Source: Tridacna crocea (lineage: Eukaryota > Mollusca > Bivalvia > Cardiida > Cardiidae). From it: a stretch of DNA of 64,000 bases. The notes under the pieces were generated by a model that saw only the letters and a list, made by a program, of their open reading frames with translations, searched no databases and was not told where the DNA came from. A program made the position numbers and the translations under genes. The stretch covers positions 46,635,159 through 46,699,158 of the forward strand of contig OX031059.1 of assembly GCA_943736015.1 (NCBI GenBank), written 5' to 3'. Of the stretch, positions 1 to 13,300 are shown one piece after another (positions within the stretch are counted from its first letter, which is position 1; the number at the start of each line of letters is the position of its first letter).

Positions 1-202
1 TCTTGAGTTTTAACGACCCTGATAAAGAAGCCATTTGAAAACACTGTGGGAAAAGGGGACCAGCATTTTCTCCTTTTCCCACAAAGTTTTCTTACCTTGT
101 TAAAGACAAAATCTCATCAATTAAGGCCACATTGATATTTTAAGCTGTAAATTCTTTCAATTTGGACAAGTCTACATTTTTGTCATTTGGTAAAGAGTTT
201 TA
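1..202 (+). mobile_element. TTAA-A element, cut by window edge
   Basis: Starts inside the left arm. The stem is damaged (GGGGACCAGCATTTTCTCC: the left half of the apex is deleted). Confidence 0.7.
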
Positions 203-484
203 ATTATATAAATATAAACATTTTGAATCATACCCTGGAAAATGGGGGTTTTATGCATTTCCTTGATGCATTATACCAAGCTAGTCAAAAAATGGTAGAA
301 AAAAAGTTGGTATGAAAACAAAAACACCAAATGCAAATACCAGTGCTCTGCTGCAGCTGCTTTTAACAACACATTGAGTTTCAGTAAGTCATTGAGTCGG
401 GCAAGAGACATATCTGTGATAAAATGTACTTTTACGATTACCTGCCCCTTTGGTATGAGTTACCAAGATAGCTCACAACTAGTC

Positions 485-710
485 TTAACCCTTTACCAAA
501 CTGCAATATTTGAGACTAGTCCAAATTGAAAGCACTTGCAGATGACAAAATAAACATTCAAAAATTAAGATTTGTTTCCAGCATGATAGAAAACAATGTG
601 GGAAAAGGAGAAAATGCTGCTAACCAGTATTTTCTCCTTTTCCCACATTGTTTTCAAAAGGCTTCTATCTTAGGGTTGTAAAAACAAGGGAATGTTTGGT
701 AAAAGGTTAA
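485..710 (-). mobile_element. TTAA-A element, near complete
   Basis: TTAA at both ends, CTTTACC left and GGTAAAAGG right. Stem apex AATGCTGCTAACCAGTATT has lost perfect pairing. Confidence 0.8.
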
Positions 711-1212
711 TTTGAAGTAACAACAGAGACATTGTAATATGTCAAAGTTTTCACCCAATGACAATCTAGATGACAATAGGTCTATGACAATACCAAAATG
801 TCTTTTTAATGTTTGAAAATGGCTGAGCTAAAAAAAGTGAGGAAAGGGGAAAACACACAAAAGTTACAAGCATTTTTGCTTTCTTCTCAGTGCTCTTCAA
901 AAATTGTTTCCCATGATCGTAACAAAACATTACATTATTATGTAAAGCATTCAGCTTAGAGCTGCCTAGAATATAAAACATTTGTTTTCTATCAATAGAC
1001 TAAACCAAGGTACAATAACTTCAAGGCCACTTAGACCTAAATATCTCACAAAATATTGGACAATGAATGTCCATGTTTGACAGCATGTTTTGCCAAGAAC
1101 CTTATGTTGCCCTTTGCTTGCTTAAGGAAAGCGATTGCTTGTTTCAAAATATCTTTTCATTAAATTTCAACTGGTCTGATGAATAAAACACATTGAGCAC
1201 TAATGGGCTTAC

Positions 1213-1311
1213 CTCATGGATAGGAAACTGTGAAGGAATACTAGTCAGGTCTGGTCCATGCACGATGATCTTCTTTGCACTGGGAACATTGGCCGATATC
1301 ATAATATGTGG
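1213..1311 (-). CDS. UNC80: UNC80 exon 27, last one in the window
   Basis: 99 nt, 33 codons. Acceptor GTTTTGCAG, donor GTAAGCC. It reads PHIMISANVPSAKKIIVHGP, then DLTSIPSQFPIHE, aligned with LLVTASMPGTKTLVVHGQNECDIPTQLPVHE. The good donor shows that the gene continues to the left. No further UNC80 exon is recognisable in 1-1212. Confidence 0.95.
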
Positions 1312-4300
1312 CTGCAAAACAAAACAATGTGTAAAAATCTTCACACAGACACAAATTTTTAGACAAGTCCATATTGAAAGCATGACATAACTGCCAAACC
1401 CCATTTTGTGTTCAACATCCTTATTTTACAATAAAATTGTCCACGTTCTTTGCTCCCAATGTATTTCTGTGACCATTACACCAAGCAAGCCAATATAAGT
1501 GTGGATGTATAAAATCCAATTAGTAGAACAATCAGCTGAATCATGGGCCATGCTGGTCCTTTGACATGTAAAAAATTGACCGATGGCAAAAAGTTTTGGC
1601 CCTTGGTCAGCCTGCCCAGATTGCATAGGCCAAAATGTGTCAATACTTTTTGCAAATGAATTAAGCCCCTTTTCACAGAGCATGGCTCATGAAGTTAAAA
1701 AGGTTATGAGTAACTGTCAACTGTTTGCCAGATAAAAATTTCCTGACTTACCCATATTGAAAAAAATTCCAGCTGTCAAATCAATTGTGGCTTAGAATAT
1801 AGTATGTACCATTTAAAGGGTAGAAAAAATTGTGGGAAAAGGATAAAAATGCTGGTTACCAGCTTTTTTCCCCACAATGTTTTCAGAAGGCCTTCTTCCT
1901 CAGCGTTGTTAGAGCACAGTATTGTTTGGTAAAGAGTCAAAGAAAGACCACTTACATCACACTGTTCTTTCTTCAATGTCTGCTTCAGATCTTTGAAATA
2001 GACACCTTCCACACTTGGAACAATCTGTAATAAAAACGAAGCAGCAATATCATCTTACTGCACTTCCATGTATACAATGTCTGGTGGGATAACAGTAGAG
2101 GATGTTATGTTAGTTTGATTTTTTACTATTACAACTCATTTAACCCATTACCACACAATCATTACTTTTGGCAACACTGAGAAAGAAGCATTTAGAAAAC
2201 ATTGTGGGAAAAGGAGAAAATGATGGTAACCAGCATTTTCTCCTTTTCCCACACTGTTTTCTACCCTTCCAAAACAAATTTTCAGTAACTTTTATTTTGT
2301 CGTCTGCAAATGCATTTGATTTGGACAAACCTAAAATTTTGTCGTTTGTAAATGAGTTAATGATTGGGGCTTAGATGACTTCTTACCACATTAAACCTGT
2401 GCCAAACAAAAGGTGAAAGGCTGGTAAGCTTTTCCCATAATGTTTTGAACTCTTTCAAAAACATATTCCATCATTTGACACGTATTCATCAAAAGCTTTC
2501 AATTTGGAAAAGTCTAAAATTATGACATATGGCATAAAATTAATTATGATGAACTACTGTGGATACATGTATTCCAAGCTTTGTTATTCAACCCTGCAGG
2601 TCTCAATAAAGATATTCTTACAAGTTACATTCCTACGTCTTTTTCATTAACAGTTCAATTGAGCATTTTTTTCCTTACAAGATCTATAACTGAGACAGTC
2701 ATCAACCTTTCAGAAAATACAATTTATGCTATCACTACAGAGGCACTAGATCAAGATCAAATTGTAACTAGCAGATAACTTTGTAAAAATGCAAGAAACA
2801 CATTTAGGCAGTTTCTTGCTTTGACACAGAAGATAAACTAGAAGACCCTGAAGGGCCTGAATATGCTCTACTAGCAGTCAACTTGAAATGGCTACTTTTC
2901 CCATACTGTTTGTTGGTTTTTTTTTTTTTCAAAATCCATAGGATTGAAACTATTGATGAGAATTTAAAATTTTCAACTTGAGATGGCTACTTTTCCCAAA
3001 TTGTTTATTGGAAATTTTTCGAAATCAATAGGGTTGAAGCTACTGTTGTGATAAACAAACTGTGTGATTTTGCATGATAATCTGACAAAGAATTCAGACT
3101 TTATCTTGTAAACAAGAATTTGAAATTTTCAACTTGAAATGGCTACTTTTCCCATACTGTTTGTTGGATTTTTTTCAAAATCCATAGGGTTGAACCTATT
3201 GATGAGATAAACAAACTGTGCAAGTTTCACTTAAATCTAGGAACAAAAGCAGACTTTATTGTGTAAACAAGAATTGAAAATTTTCAACTGGAAATGGCAT
3301 CTTTTCCCATGTTGTTTGTTGGATTTTTCTCAAAATCAATAGGGTTGAAGCTATTGATAAGTTAAACAATCTGTGCAAGTTTCACGAAAATCTAACAACA
3401 AATGCAGACTTTATCGCGTAAACAAGAAAAAGACTATCAGATGGACAGACGGACGGATGGATGGATGGACAGATGACGGAAACCCTGCCATGACATAAGC
3501 TCTGCTGGCTTCAGCCAGTAGAGCTAAAAACTGTTGGTTGTACATCACAGAAAAATGTCTTTATATGTACAAATGTTATGAAATAAGTAGGATAGCTTTC
3601 CAAAGACATTACCTGCCACAGTAGAGCTAATGTTGTAGCTATGGCCTCTTGTCCATAGGACTGTGGAGTTCTTACATAGAACATTACGTAACCAATCTGA
3701 AAATGAAAGACAAATTATATTACATATAATTTAAAAATTAAACGAGTCTTACCTGTAAGATGAAGTTTGATTGTATTTCTATTTCGCCAATAAATCGGTT
3801 CGGAAATAAAATGAGATGTAGCTCACGCATGCGCAGTCAGTAGCTACGTTAATGGCGGGTGATTGATCCTCTAAGAAGACGCAGTCGTCGAAATTACGGA
3901 TTTTTACTATTATTAGCAAGCGTTTGAGGTGTCCTTTGTGGCCATCATATGCAGACTCATTTGGTGTCGATTTTAGACCCGAGGTCGTACGGATTCTATC
4001 GTTTTAATGTTAGAATCTTTGTATTTTAATTTGACCACGTGATCCAACATGGGCGAAACTGGGGGAAATTCCAAAACAAAGGACTCGAATGCGGGGCCTA
4101 CAGCACATATGGAGAAAAAACTCCCCGCTAAAAAGGCTTCTGCTAAGTCTACTCCACCGAAGTTGTCGAAAGAAGGGGCCGAAGCACCGTCCAATGACTT
4201 GTTAGAGAAAATCTTGACGGGTTTGTCGGACATAAAACAACAACAAAAAACCACCGACAAAAATTTCACCCAACTTGTTGATCGTATTTCTTCGATCGAG

Positions 4301-7300
4301 GATTGGCTTGGTGGAGACAATGGAGAGGAGGAATACCCGATGGATCACGAGGAAGGAGAAATCGCCGAGGATTCGTCTTCCGCGTCGAAGCGAAGGAAAA
4401 TGGACCCCGAATCTCGATTCTCATTGATGACGAAGAGACTTAAGGGTCATGAATTGTCTGGCCCACCTCTCGAGGATACATTAGCCTCAAATATCAATGA
4501 TGTTTTTATTAATGGCCTGAAAGAGGAAGAATATAACGGCATGGTGAAAGATGAGTCTCTTCCTCGCCCAGAGAATTGTACTGCATTGCAGACTGTTAAA
4601 TGCAATAAAATGGTTTGGGACTTTTTGTCAACAAATGCAAAATACTTAGATAGGAAACTGCAAAACACTGAAACATCTATTGTAAAAGCAGCTACACTAG
4701 TGGCACAGGCAGTTGACTCTATCGCCAAAGCAGAAATGGAAATAAAGGATGTTGGGATTGACATCAGTTGCCCTCTGGATGGGTGCCAAGATGCACTTTC
4801 TCTACTTGGACATGCTAACAAACAGCTTAACATGGCCAGACAGGAAGCATTACGACCGGAAATGCGCCGACCATATTCTCATTTGTGTTGATCATCTCAG
4901 CCATATAATGAATGGTTATTTGGAGACATTGAGAAGGCAGCAAAAGAGATTGAAGATACTGCCAAAATTGGTAGCAAATTACAGTATGACTCGAATAAAC
5001 AATCTCAGAGAGGCTGACCAACATTTAGGGGTCGATTTATGCGTGGCCAAGGGAATATGAGAGTGTTCTCTGGTTACGGACGTGGTGCACCACAGGATTC
5101 AAAAAACGGCGCACCGAGGCCTCGCAATGCATTTTGGAAACAGTAAAAACTTCGGTGAGTGCAATTTCTACCTTTGTCTGGGGTTTTGTTGTCTGTTTAA
5201 TCATCTAACAAAAGAATTAAGATACCACACCATCTCATGTTTTCGCAACCTGCAGAAAGGCTATCAAAATCAATACAGAAAGAAAATTTTCTGGCAGCAT
5301 TTTTTTTCATTTTCAAATATGTCCTCTCGAGGAAGAACTATATCATTTTAGTCACAGTGCATTTGTCTACTGCAAGTTCTTTAAATATGGACTAAAATAG
5401 TTATGTTAATTGAAGTGATATGCAACTTTTAGCAGTATTTCAGTTACTTCTCAAAGACAGCTGACTAATATGTGTCTGTCCTTGCTTTTGCCAGAGATAG
5501 TCTGAGATAGGACTGATCCAAATTGAGAGCATCTGTAGATATAAAATTAAATGTGGCATAGATGATGAGATTTGTCTTGGAAAAGGTAAAAAAAAGAAAA
5601 CAGAAAATAGTAATAACTTTCTTCTTTTGACATAGTGTTTTCAAAACCTTCACTAAGGTTTATGCTATCAATATGCTAAAGGGTTAACCACAAATCCTAG
5701 AAGGACCTACTTCTTATAATGATCAGAGTATGATAGTACTTGAAGCTTCAAATTGTTTGCCCTATTTTTTTTTTACTAATATTCTATCATTAAAGATTCA
5801 TCCCTATAGCCCAAGACAACATGAGCTTTGCAGTGCGGTGCACCTGAAGGGGCTTGTTAGTGAAATGGGCTAAAATCTAGAACATCTACAGAGATCCAAA
5901 TTTTAACAGTCTTATACACAACTACACATACATACATATCATTGTTAACAGAATCAAACTGCAAAAGGAGTTGGGCACACAAAAAAATTACTGACAGAGG
6001 AACAGATGGACAGACAACCTAGCCATAACATAACATGACCCTAGCCTCATGGCTCATAAAGAATGCTGTTAAAATTGTTAACTATACATGAACCAATTTC
6101 AAACTTCTGACCATGTTTCATGAGCAGCAAGCAGAAAATGTGGCCTTTAGGGTTTTCTAAGATTTGGCAAAGTCACCAACTTTTTTACCAAAAGTGACTT
6201 AATTCTTAACATGTCTGAGATATCATCAAAATTTTTCTGGCCAGCTTTCATGAGAATGAAACGGGAGATAAGGCCTTTACAATGCACACAAGGTTTTTCT
6301 AAGGTTTAAACCCAGTGACCTGCTTTTTCATATGAAGTGAACCAATTTCGAACTTGTCTAATATCATCAAGGACAAACAGTCTGACAAGGTTTCATGAAT
6401 ATTGGACTGAAAAAAAGCCTTTTGAGTGCAAACAATGTTTTTCTTACATTTGACTTGGTGACCTTCTTTTTCACCAAACATTATCAAATATCGGACTTGT
6501 CCGAGACATTATCAATACAAACATTCTGACCAAGTTCAATTTGCATCAAACATAGAATGTAGCTTCTAGAGTGCACACACAGTAATTGTTAACATCTGGA
6601 TGATGTACGATGGACACAGCTTTATTACAAAAGCTCACCTTGAGCACTTTGTGCTCAGGTGAGCTATAACAAGAGGACCATGATGGTCCTATATCGCTCA
6701 CCTGAGTACTAAGCAGCAAAGGTCTACAACAAAGACTATAATTACCAAATACTGAGGTTCAAGGGCTAATGATGATGAAAAAGAGCGGCAAATTGTCGAA
6801 AGATATGCAATCCCACCACCATTTGTATAGGAGGTATAATAGTTGCAAAGGGCTGGCAATGCAACAGACAATTTGACTTGAGACTTCAAAATTCCACTCT
6901 GGACAAGCAAACAATACTATTAAAATAAAGATCAAAGTGGAATTTCTCAAAATCCATGCTAGGTAGAGTTATTGTTCTTGAACCGAGTACTCAGTAATAT
7001 CACAACAAACATGCATACCAATTTTGAATTCGTTCCGACTTGAGATGACAAAGTTATATTCCAAACAAGCATTCAATGCAGACTCATGTGAGATTTTATT
7101 GAGAAAAACATTCTAACCAATTTTCAATTCAGCTTAGCAAGAAATGTGGTCTCAAGAGTGCTCACAAGAACACTTTTAAACATTTCCCTCTTTATCTCTA
7201 TGTGAAATCTGAGACCAACAACATAGGGCTAACTTTCACACCAGGACCATAATTTGAAGTATTTTAGTAGAGGGCCACTAGATGATGCTACATGCCAAAT

Positions 7301-10300
7301 ATGAAAGCTCTAGCCCTTATGGTTTGGGAGAAGAAGATTTTCTAAGATTTCCTCTTTTATCGCGATGTGAAATCCGGGAACCTACAACATAGGGCCATAA
7401 TTCGAGGTATGTTGATAGAAAGCCACTAGATGATGCTATATGCCAAATATGAAAGCTCTAGCCCTTATGGTTTGGGAGAAGAAGATTTTCTAAGATTTCC
7501 TTCTTTATCGCTATGTGAAATCTGGGAACCTACAACATAGGGCCATAATTTGAGGTATGTTGATAGAAAGCCACTAGATGATGCTATATGCCAAATATGA
7601 AAGCTCTGGCCATTACGGTTTAGTACAAGAAAATTTTCTAAGATTTCCTTCTTTATCGCTATGTGAAATCCGAGACCCACAACATGGGGCAAATTCTTTT
7701 CATCAGGGACATAATTTGACGAAAATTGGTAGAGGGCTACTAGATGATGCTACATGCCAAATATGAAAGCTCTGGCCTTTACCATTTGCACAAGAAGGTT
7801 TTTAAAGATTTCCTTCCTTGTCTTTATGTGAAATCCAAGACCAACAACATAGGTTTAATTTCACACCAGGGCCTTAATTTGAAGTATTTTGGTAGAGGGT
7901 CACTAGATGATGCTGCATGCCAAATATGAAAGCTCTAGCCCTTACGGTTTGGGACAAGAACATTTTCTGAGATTTCCTTCTTTATTTCTTTGTGAAATCT
8001 GAGACCCCACAACATGGGACCAATTTCCACACTATGGTGATAATTTGAAGTATTTCAGTAGAGGGCCACTAGATGATGCTACATGCAAATTATGAGAGCT
8101 CTAACCCTTACGGTTTGGGAGAAGGAGATTTTCTAATATTTCCTTCTTTATCTCTATGTGAAATCTGAGAACCCACAGCATAGGGCCAATTTCAAGACTA
8201 CAGCCACAATTTGAAGTATTTTGGTAGAGGGCCATTAGATGATGCTACATGCCAAATATGAAAGCTCTAGCCCTTACAGTTTTTGACGAGAAGATTTTTA
8301 AAGTTTTTTCACTCTGTTGCCATAGCAACCAGAGTTCTACATGGAATTCAAATCTTTGAAGTATTTTGAAAGTGCATCATCTAGGGATCATTTCTGTGAA
8401 GTTTGACTGAAATCTGATTGTTAGTTTAGGAGGAGAAGATTTTTTTTGTAATTGTGAACGGACGGACAGACAGACGGACGAACGATGGACATTGATCGAT
8501 CACAATAGCTCACCTTGAGCACTTCGTGCTCAGGTGAGCTAAAATTTAAGGGAGCAGGAGTTATGATTCCTGTGCACTGCACTCCCCCTTGATGAGATCT
8601 ATCCACCCATGAAATTTCATAACCCTAGCTAGTATAGTTAAAGATTTCCTTCTTTATCTCTATGTGAAATCCGAGAACCCACAACATAGGGCTATTTTCA
8701 ACACTAGGGCCATAATTTGAAGTATTTTGGTAGAGGGCCACTAGATGATGCTACATGCCAAATATGAAAGCTCTAGCCCTTAAGGTTATGGACAAGAAGA
8801 TTTTTGAAGATTTCCTTCTTTATCTCTATGTGAAATCCGAGAACCCACAACATAGGGCCAATTTCCATACTAGGGCCGTTATTTGAAGTATTTTAATAGG
8901 GGGCCACTAGATGATACTACATGCCATATATGAGAGCTCTAGCCTTTATGGTTTGGGACAAGAAGAATTTTAAAGATTTCCTTCTTTATCTCTATGTGAA
9001 ATCCAAGAACCCACAACATAGGGCCATTTTCAACACTAGGGCCATAATTTGAAGTATTTTGGTAGAGGGCCACTAGATGATGCTGCATGCCAAATATGAA
9101 AGCTCTAGCCCTTAAGGTTTGGGACATAAAGTTTTTTACAGATTTCCTTCTTTATCTCTATGTGGAATCGGAGAACCCACAACATAGGGCCAATTTCCAC
9201 ACTAGGGCCATTATTTGAAGTATTTTGGTAGAGGGCCACTAGATGATACTACATGCCATATATGAGAGCTCTAGCCCTTATGGTTTGGGACAAGAAGATT
9301 TTTAAAGATTTCCTTCTTTATCTCCATGTGAAATCCGAGAACCCACAACATAGGGCCATTTTCAAACTAGGGCCATAATTTGACGTATTTTGGTAGAGGG
9401 TCACTAGATGATGCTACATGCCAAATATGAAAGCTCTAGCCCTTACGGTTTGGGACAAGAAGATTTTTAAAGATTTCCTTCTTTATCTCTATGTGAAATC
9501 CGAGAACCCACAACATAGGACCAATTTCTACACTAGGGCCATTATTTGAAGTATTTTAATAGAGGGCCACTAGATGATACTACATGCCATATATGAGAGC
9601 TCTAGCCTTTATGGTTTGGGACAAGAAAATTTTTAAAGATTTCCTTCTTTATCTCCATGTGAAATCCAAGAACCCACAACATAGGGCCATTTTCAACACT
9701 AGGGCCATAATTTGAAGTATTTTGGTAGAGGGTCACTAGATGATGCTACATGCAAAATATGAGAGCTCTAGCCCTTACGGTTTGGGACAAGAAGATTTTT
9801 AAAGTTTTTTCTCTCGGTTGCCATGGCAACCAGAGTTCTCCATGGAATTCAAATCTTTGAAGTATTTTGAAAGTGCATCACCTAAGGATCATTTCTGTGA
9901 AGTTTCACTGAAATCTGTTGGGCGGTTTCAGAGGAGAAGAATTTTTAAGTAATTGTTCACGGACGGACGGACGGACGGACGGACGGACGGACGGACGCCG
10001 GACAACGATCGATCACAATAGCTCACCCTGAGCACTATGTGCTCAGGTGAGCTAAAAAATCCTTTAGGAAACTTTTGTAATAAAAACATTTTCTCAATTC
10101 TTTTAAGATACCAAATGTTTATACCAAGTAGTTAAATAAGGAGTGAGCCATCTGCCAGGGCAACTCTCTGTAGTAAAGGGTCATCTTTCTTAGCAGGAAC
10201 AGCAACTCTTCCTAAAAATAGACAAAAATTTTATTCCTACAAATCCATATGGGAAGCTTAAGAAGCCAATAGCAACTGAAAAAGACTTTATATTATATTT

Positions 10301-13300
10301 CATGTGTCTATTTTTAGAAATGTTATGGGTAAAGAAATTACGTCATTTAAGCGGGGGGGAATTATTTCCCTGTCACAGTGAATATTTTCCTCCTGCCGAA
10401 AATCTGGTCAATTGACTTGAAATCACTACTTTTAAAAGTAGCCTTCGTTGACAAAATAATCAGAGGAAATATAATATACAATTTATTTCATCAGCTTGTG
10501 GTTAATACCTTTCCTTTTTTCCGCAAATATTTCCCCATATTAACCACAAGCTGATGAAATAAACTCTATTTCTCTGTAAGGATAGGGATAATCAACAAAA
10601 AAGGTGTAATACATTTATAAACTGGGAAAAAATATTAATGACAAAATAGGGAAAATGGCATTGATTTGATAGATTCCCCCTTTTGTTGGATTTCAATAGA
10701 AGTCTGCTGTATGGCATTATGTTAATAGTATATTAATTGCTCTTTGTCCAGGAAAAGGGGGTATATATACATGTACCATTATAGCCTATTACATTGAATT
10801 GAGACAGTAATGAGTTTGTTCATCACCATTGTCTAATAGAGTTAATGGTAGGAACAGTGATATGCACTAAGTGGCCATTAACATTTCTCCAAATTCCGTA
10901 TTTTGATTGACTTACATGTATTTTTTGGTGTGCGAGAAAATTAATCATACTGCTTCCAATCACGCATTCACAAAGGAAAACAATATTGGAGGAAAGCAAG
11001 GTTACTGGAGCTACATGTATATAGATTAACCCTTTACCAAACAATCCCTTGTTTTTCTGACCCTGAGATAGAAGCTTTTGAAAATATTGTGGGAAAAGGA
11101 GAAAATGCTGGTAACCAGCATTTTCTCTTTTTCTCACAATGTTTTCTACCCCCTAGAAACAAATTTCAATTTTTGAGTTTTGTTTATTTTGTCGTCTGCA
11201 AATGCTTTCAATTTGGATCAGTATAAAATTTTGTTGTTTGGTAAAGAGTTAACACGCTATTACTGTCTGTTGCCTGATATCAAAGTTTTAGCTGTCAAAG
11301 TTTAAACATAGTCATTTTACTATTGAAAATATTGATAACTTTTAAAAGAGCCGCAGTTTTATATGGCTATTGTGTATCAAGTCTAAAAGTACACAGTTTC
11401 AAAGTCTTGTATGTGGAAATAAAGCTAAATATTTTTTCTTGTCGTTTAATTTCATTTTTTCATTACCATTAATTAAATTACACATAAAAATCTAACCATT
11501 ACCTGGGTGCCTATGCAACTTAAAACAAAAGAAGAAATACAACATGTAGACTTGATTGCAAAATAAAAATTATTCATCTACTAGCTATTTTCCTAAAAAT
11601 CATCATTTAAGACTTGTCAGACAAGCTGAACAGCAGAATCCCCACTTTTAACGACCCTAAAAGAGAAGGCTTCTGAAAGCCATTAGCCAAGGAGATAATC
11701 CCAGTAAACATTATTTTCTAATTTTTCCTACAGTATTTTGTACCCTATAAAACACAGATATCATCATTTTGCAACATTAGCCCCCTGAAAATGCCTTCAA
11801 TTTGGTCAAGTTAAAAAAATTGTCATTTTGCGGAGATAAATCATAAACTAACTCACATTTTTATCCTTATGGGTCATTTTTTCCAGAAAATGTCTGAGGA
11901 ACAGATTGGGGTCTTCTACCATACAGTTCCAGATAACTTTCTCTGCAACTTCACTGACTGTAAAAACAAAGTTTCAGTTTATAAAGGAAAGAAATTCCAA
12001 GGGACAAAACTCCCATAATGATTGATTAATCATTTTAAAACTGCAGGAACAGACTTTCCTTTGTATGATGGCTTACAATAAGTTTTTGTGTTTGTTGAAA
12101 ACTGCAGGGTGAGAGGAAGACACCTTAACCCTGTTGTTAGAAGAGGGGGAATAAAATTATTGCAAAACCTTAACATTTGTAAGGGCTTTGGCCACTGCTA
12201 TGTTTTGTGAACAAAATGATTAGGAGTAAATTGAAAAATTTTACCTTCAATTTGCTGCAATGTTTTCAACAATGAAATTTATACATAATATGTTCACATT
12301 TTAGTTCAGTAAGCACATATAACATTTAGTGGTCAGTCTGAATTATTCAATACAACAGCAACTTAGGTTACCAACTAGGACCACACTACAATTATCATAC
12401 TAACATGGTTAACCCTTGATGACCTGATGGAGAAAACTTCTGAAAACTTTGTGGAAAAGAAGCAAATGCTGGTTACCAGCATATTTTTTCTATTTACTGC
12501 AATGTTTTCTGCACTAACAAGAACAAATTTTATCATTTTAGCCACCTTGAATATGTTGTCTGCCAAGTCAATCATATTCTAATATACCTGCAACTCCATT
12601 GTCGTTGACCTCTCCATCATCTAAAAGATGTATTATGGGTAATACTACAGCACAGATGGATGATGGGAAAAATGTCTGTGCAAGTTGAACATGGTGTAGA
12701 TGGTCTTGTCTTTCCTCATCACCTACACAATTGTAAAGCCATATTGAAGTAATCTATAACAACTTTTCATCAAGTATTCAAATTACCTAAATCTATTATA
12801 ACTTGTTTAACAGTGACACACATTACAATACCAGAATGTTCACAGAGAAATATAACTTAACCCTATCAAAAACCTGTTTAAAGGAATATGGGAGGAAAAT
12901 GCATACATGTGTATATCACAGAGGAGAGGACAAGGGATTGGAAAACAGAGTAAGAGGATATACATGTAGTCAACTGAATTGCTATGTCTGCTGTGAACCA
13001 GACAACAACAAAATAGACTTTTCGACATTGAAAACATTTGCAAATGACAAATGAAATGAGGCGAAAAGTAAGTAACTTTTTCGATAAAATTGGTACAGAA
13101 ATTGGGGGAAAAGGAGACTTTTGTGTGATCACAAACATTTTGTTTTACCCAGGGTGTTTTAAAAGCCCTACTTCCTAAAAGTCTAGAAAGGATTATTTGG
13201 TAAAGCTTTAACCCTTTACTCCATAGATACTCATTTCCACACATTGCTTGTAGGAGCCTTTGGAAAACATTGTGGCAAAAGGTGAAATTGCTTGTGACGA

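Noticed and set aside
4447-4833. 128-codon minus-strand frame opposite the retroelement ORF
   Set aside because: It is the antisense shadow of the plus-strand frame, whose composition and motif order are protein-like.
6668-10055. Regular repeats and spacers resembling a CRISPR array
   Set aside because: Units are 147-166 bp, repeated over their full length without unique spacers, in an animal genome.
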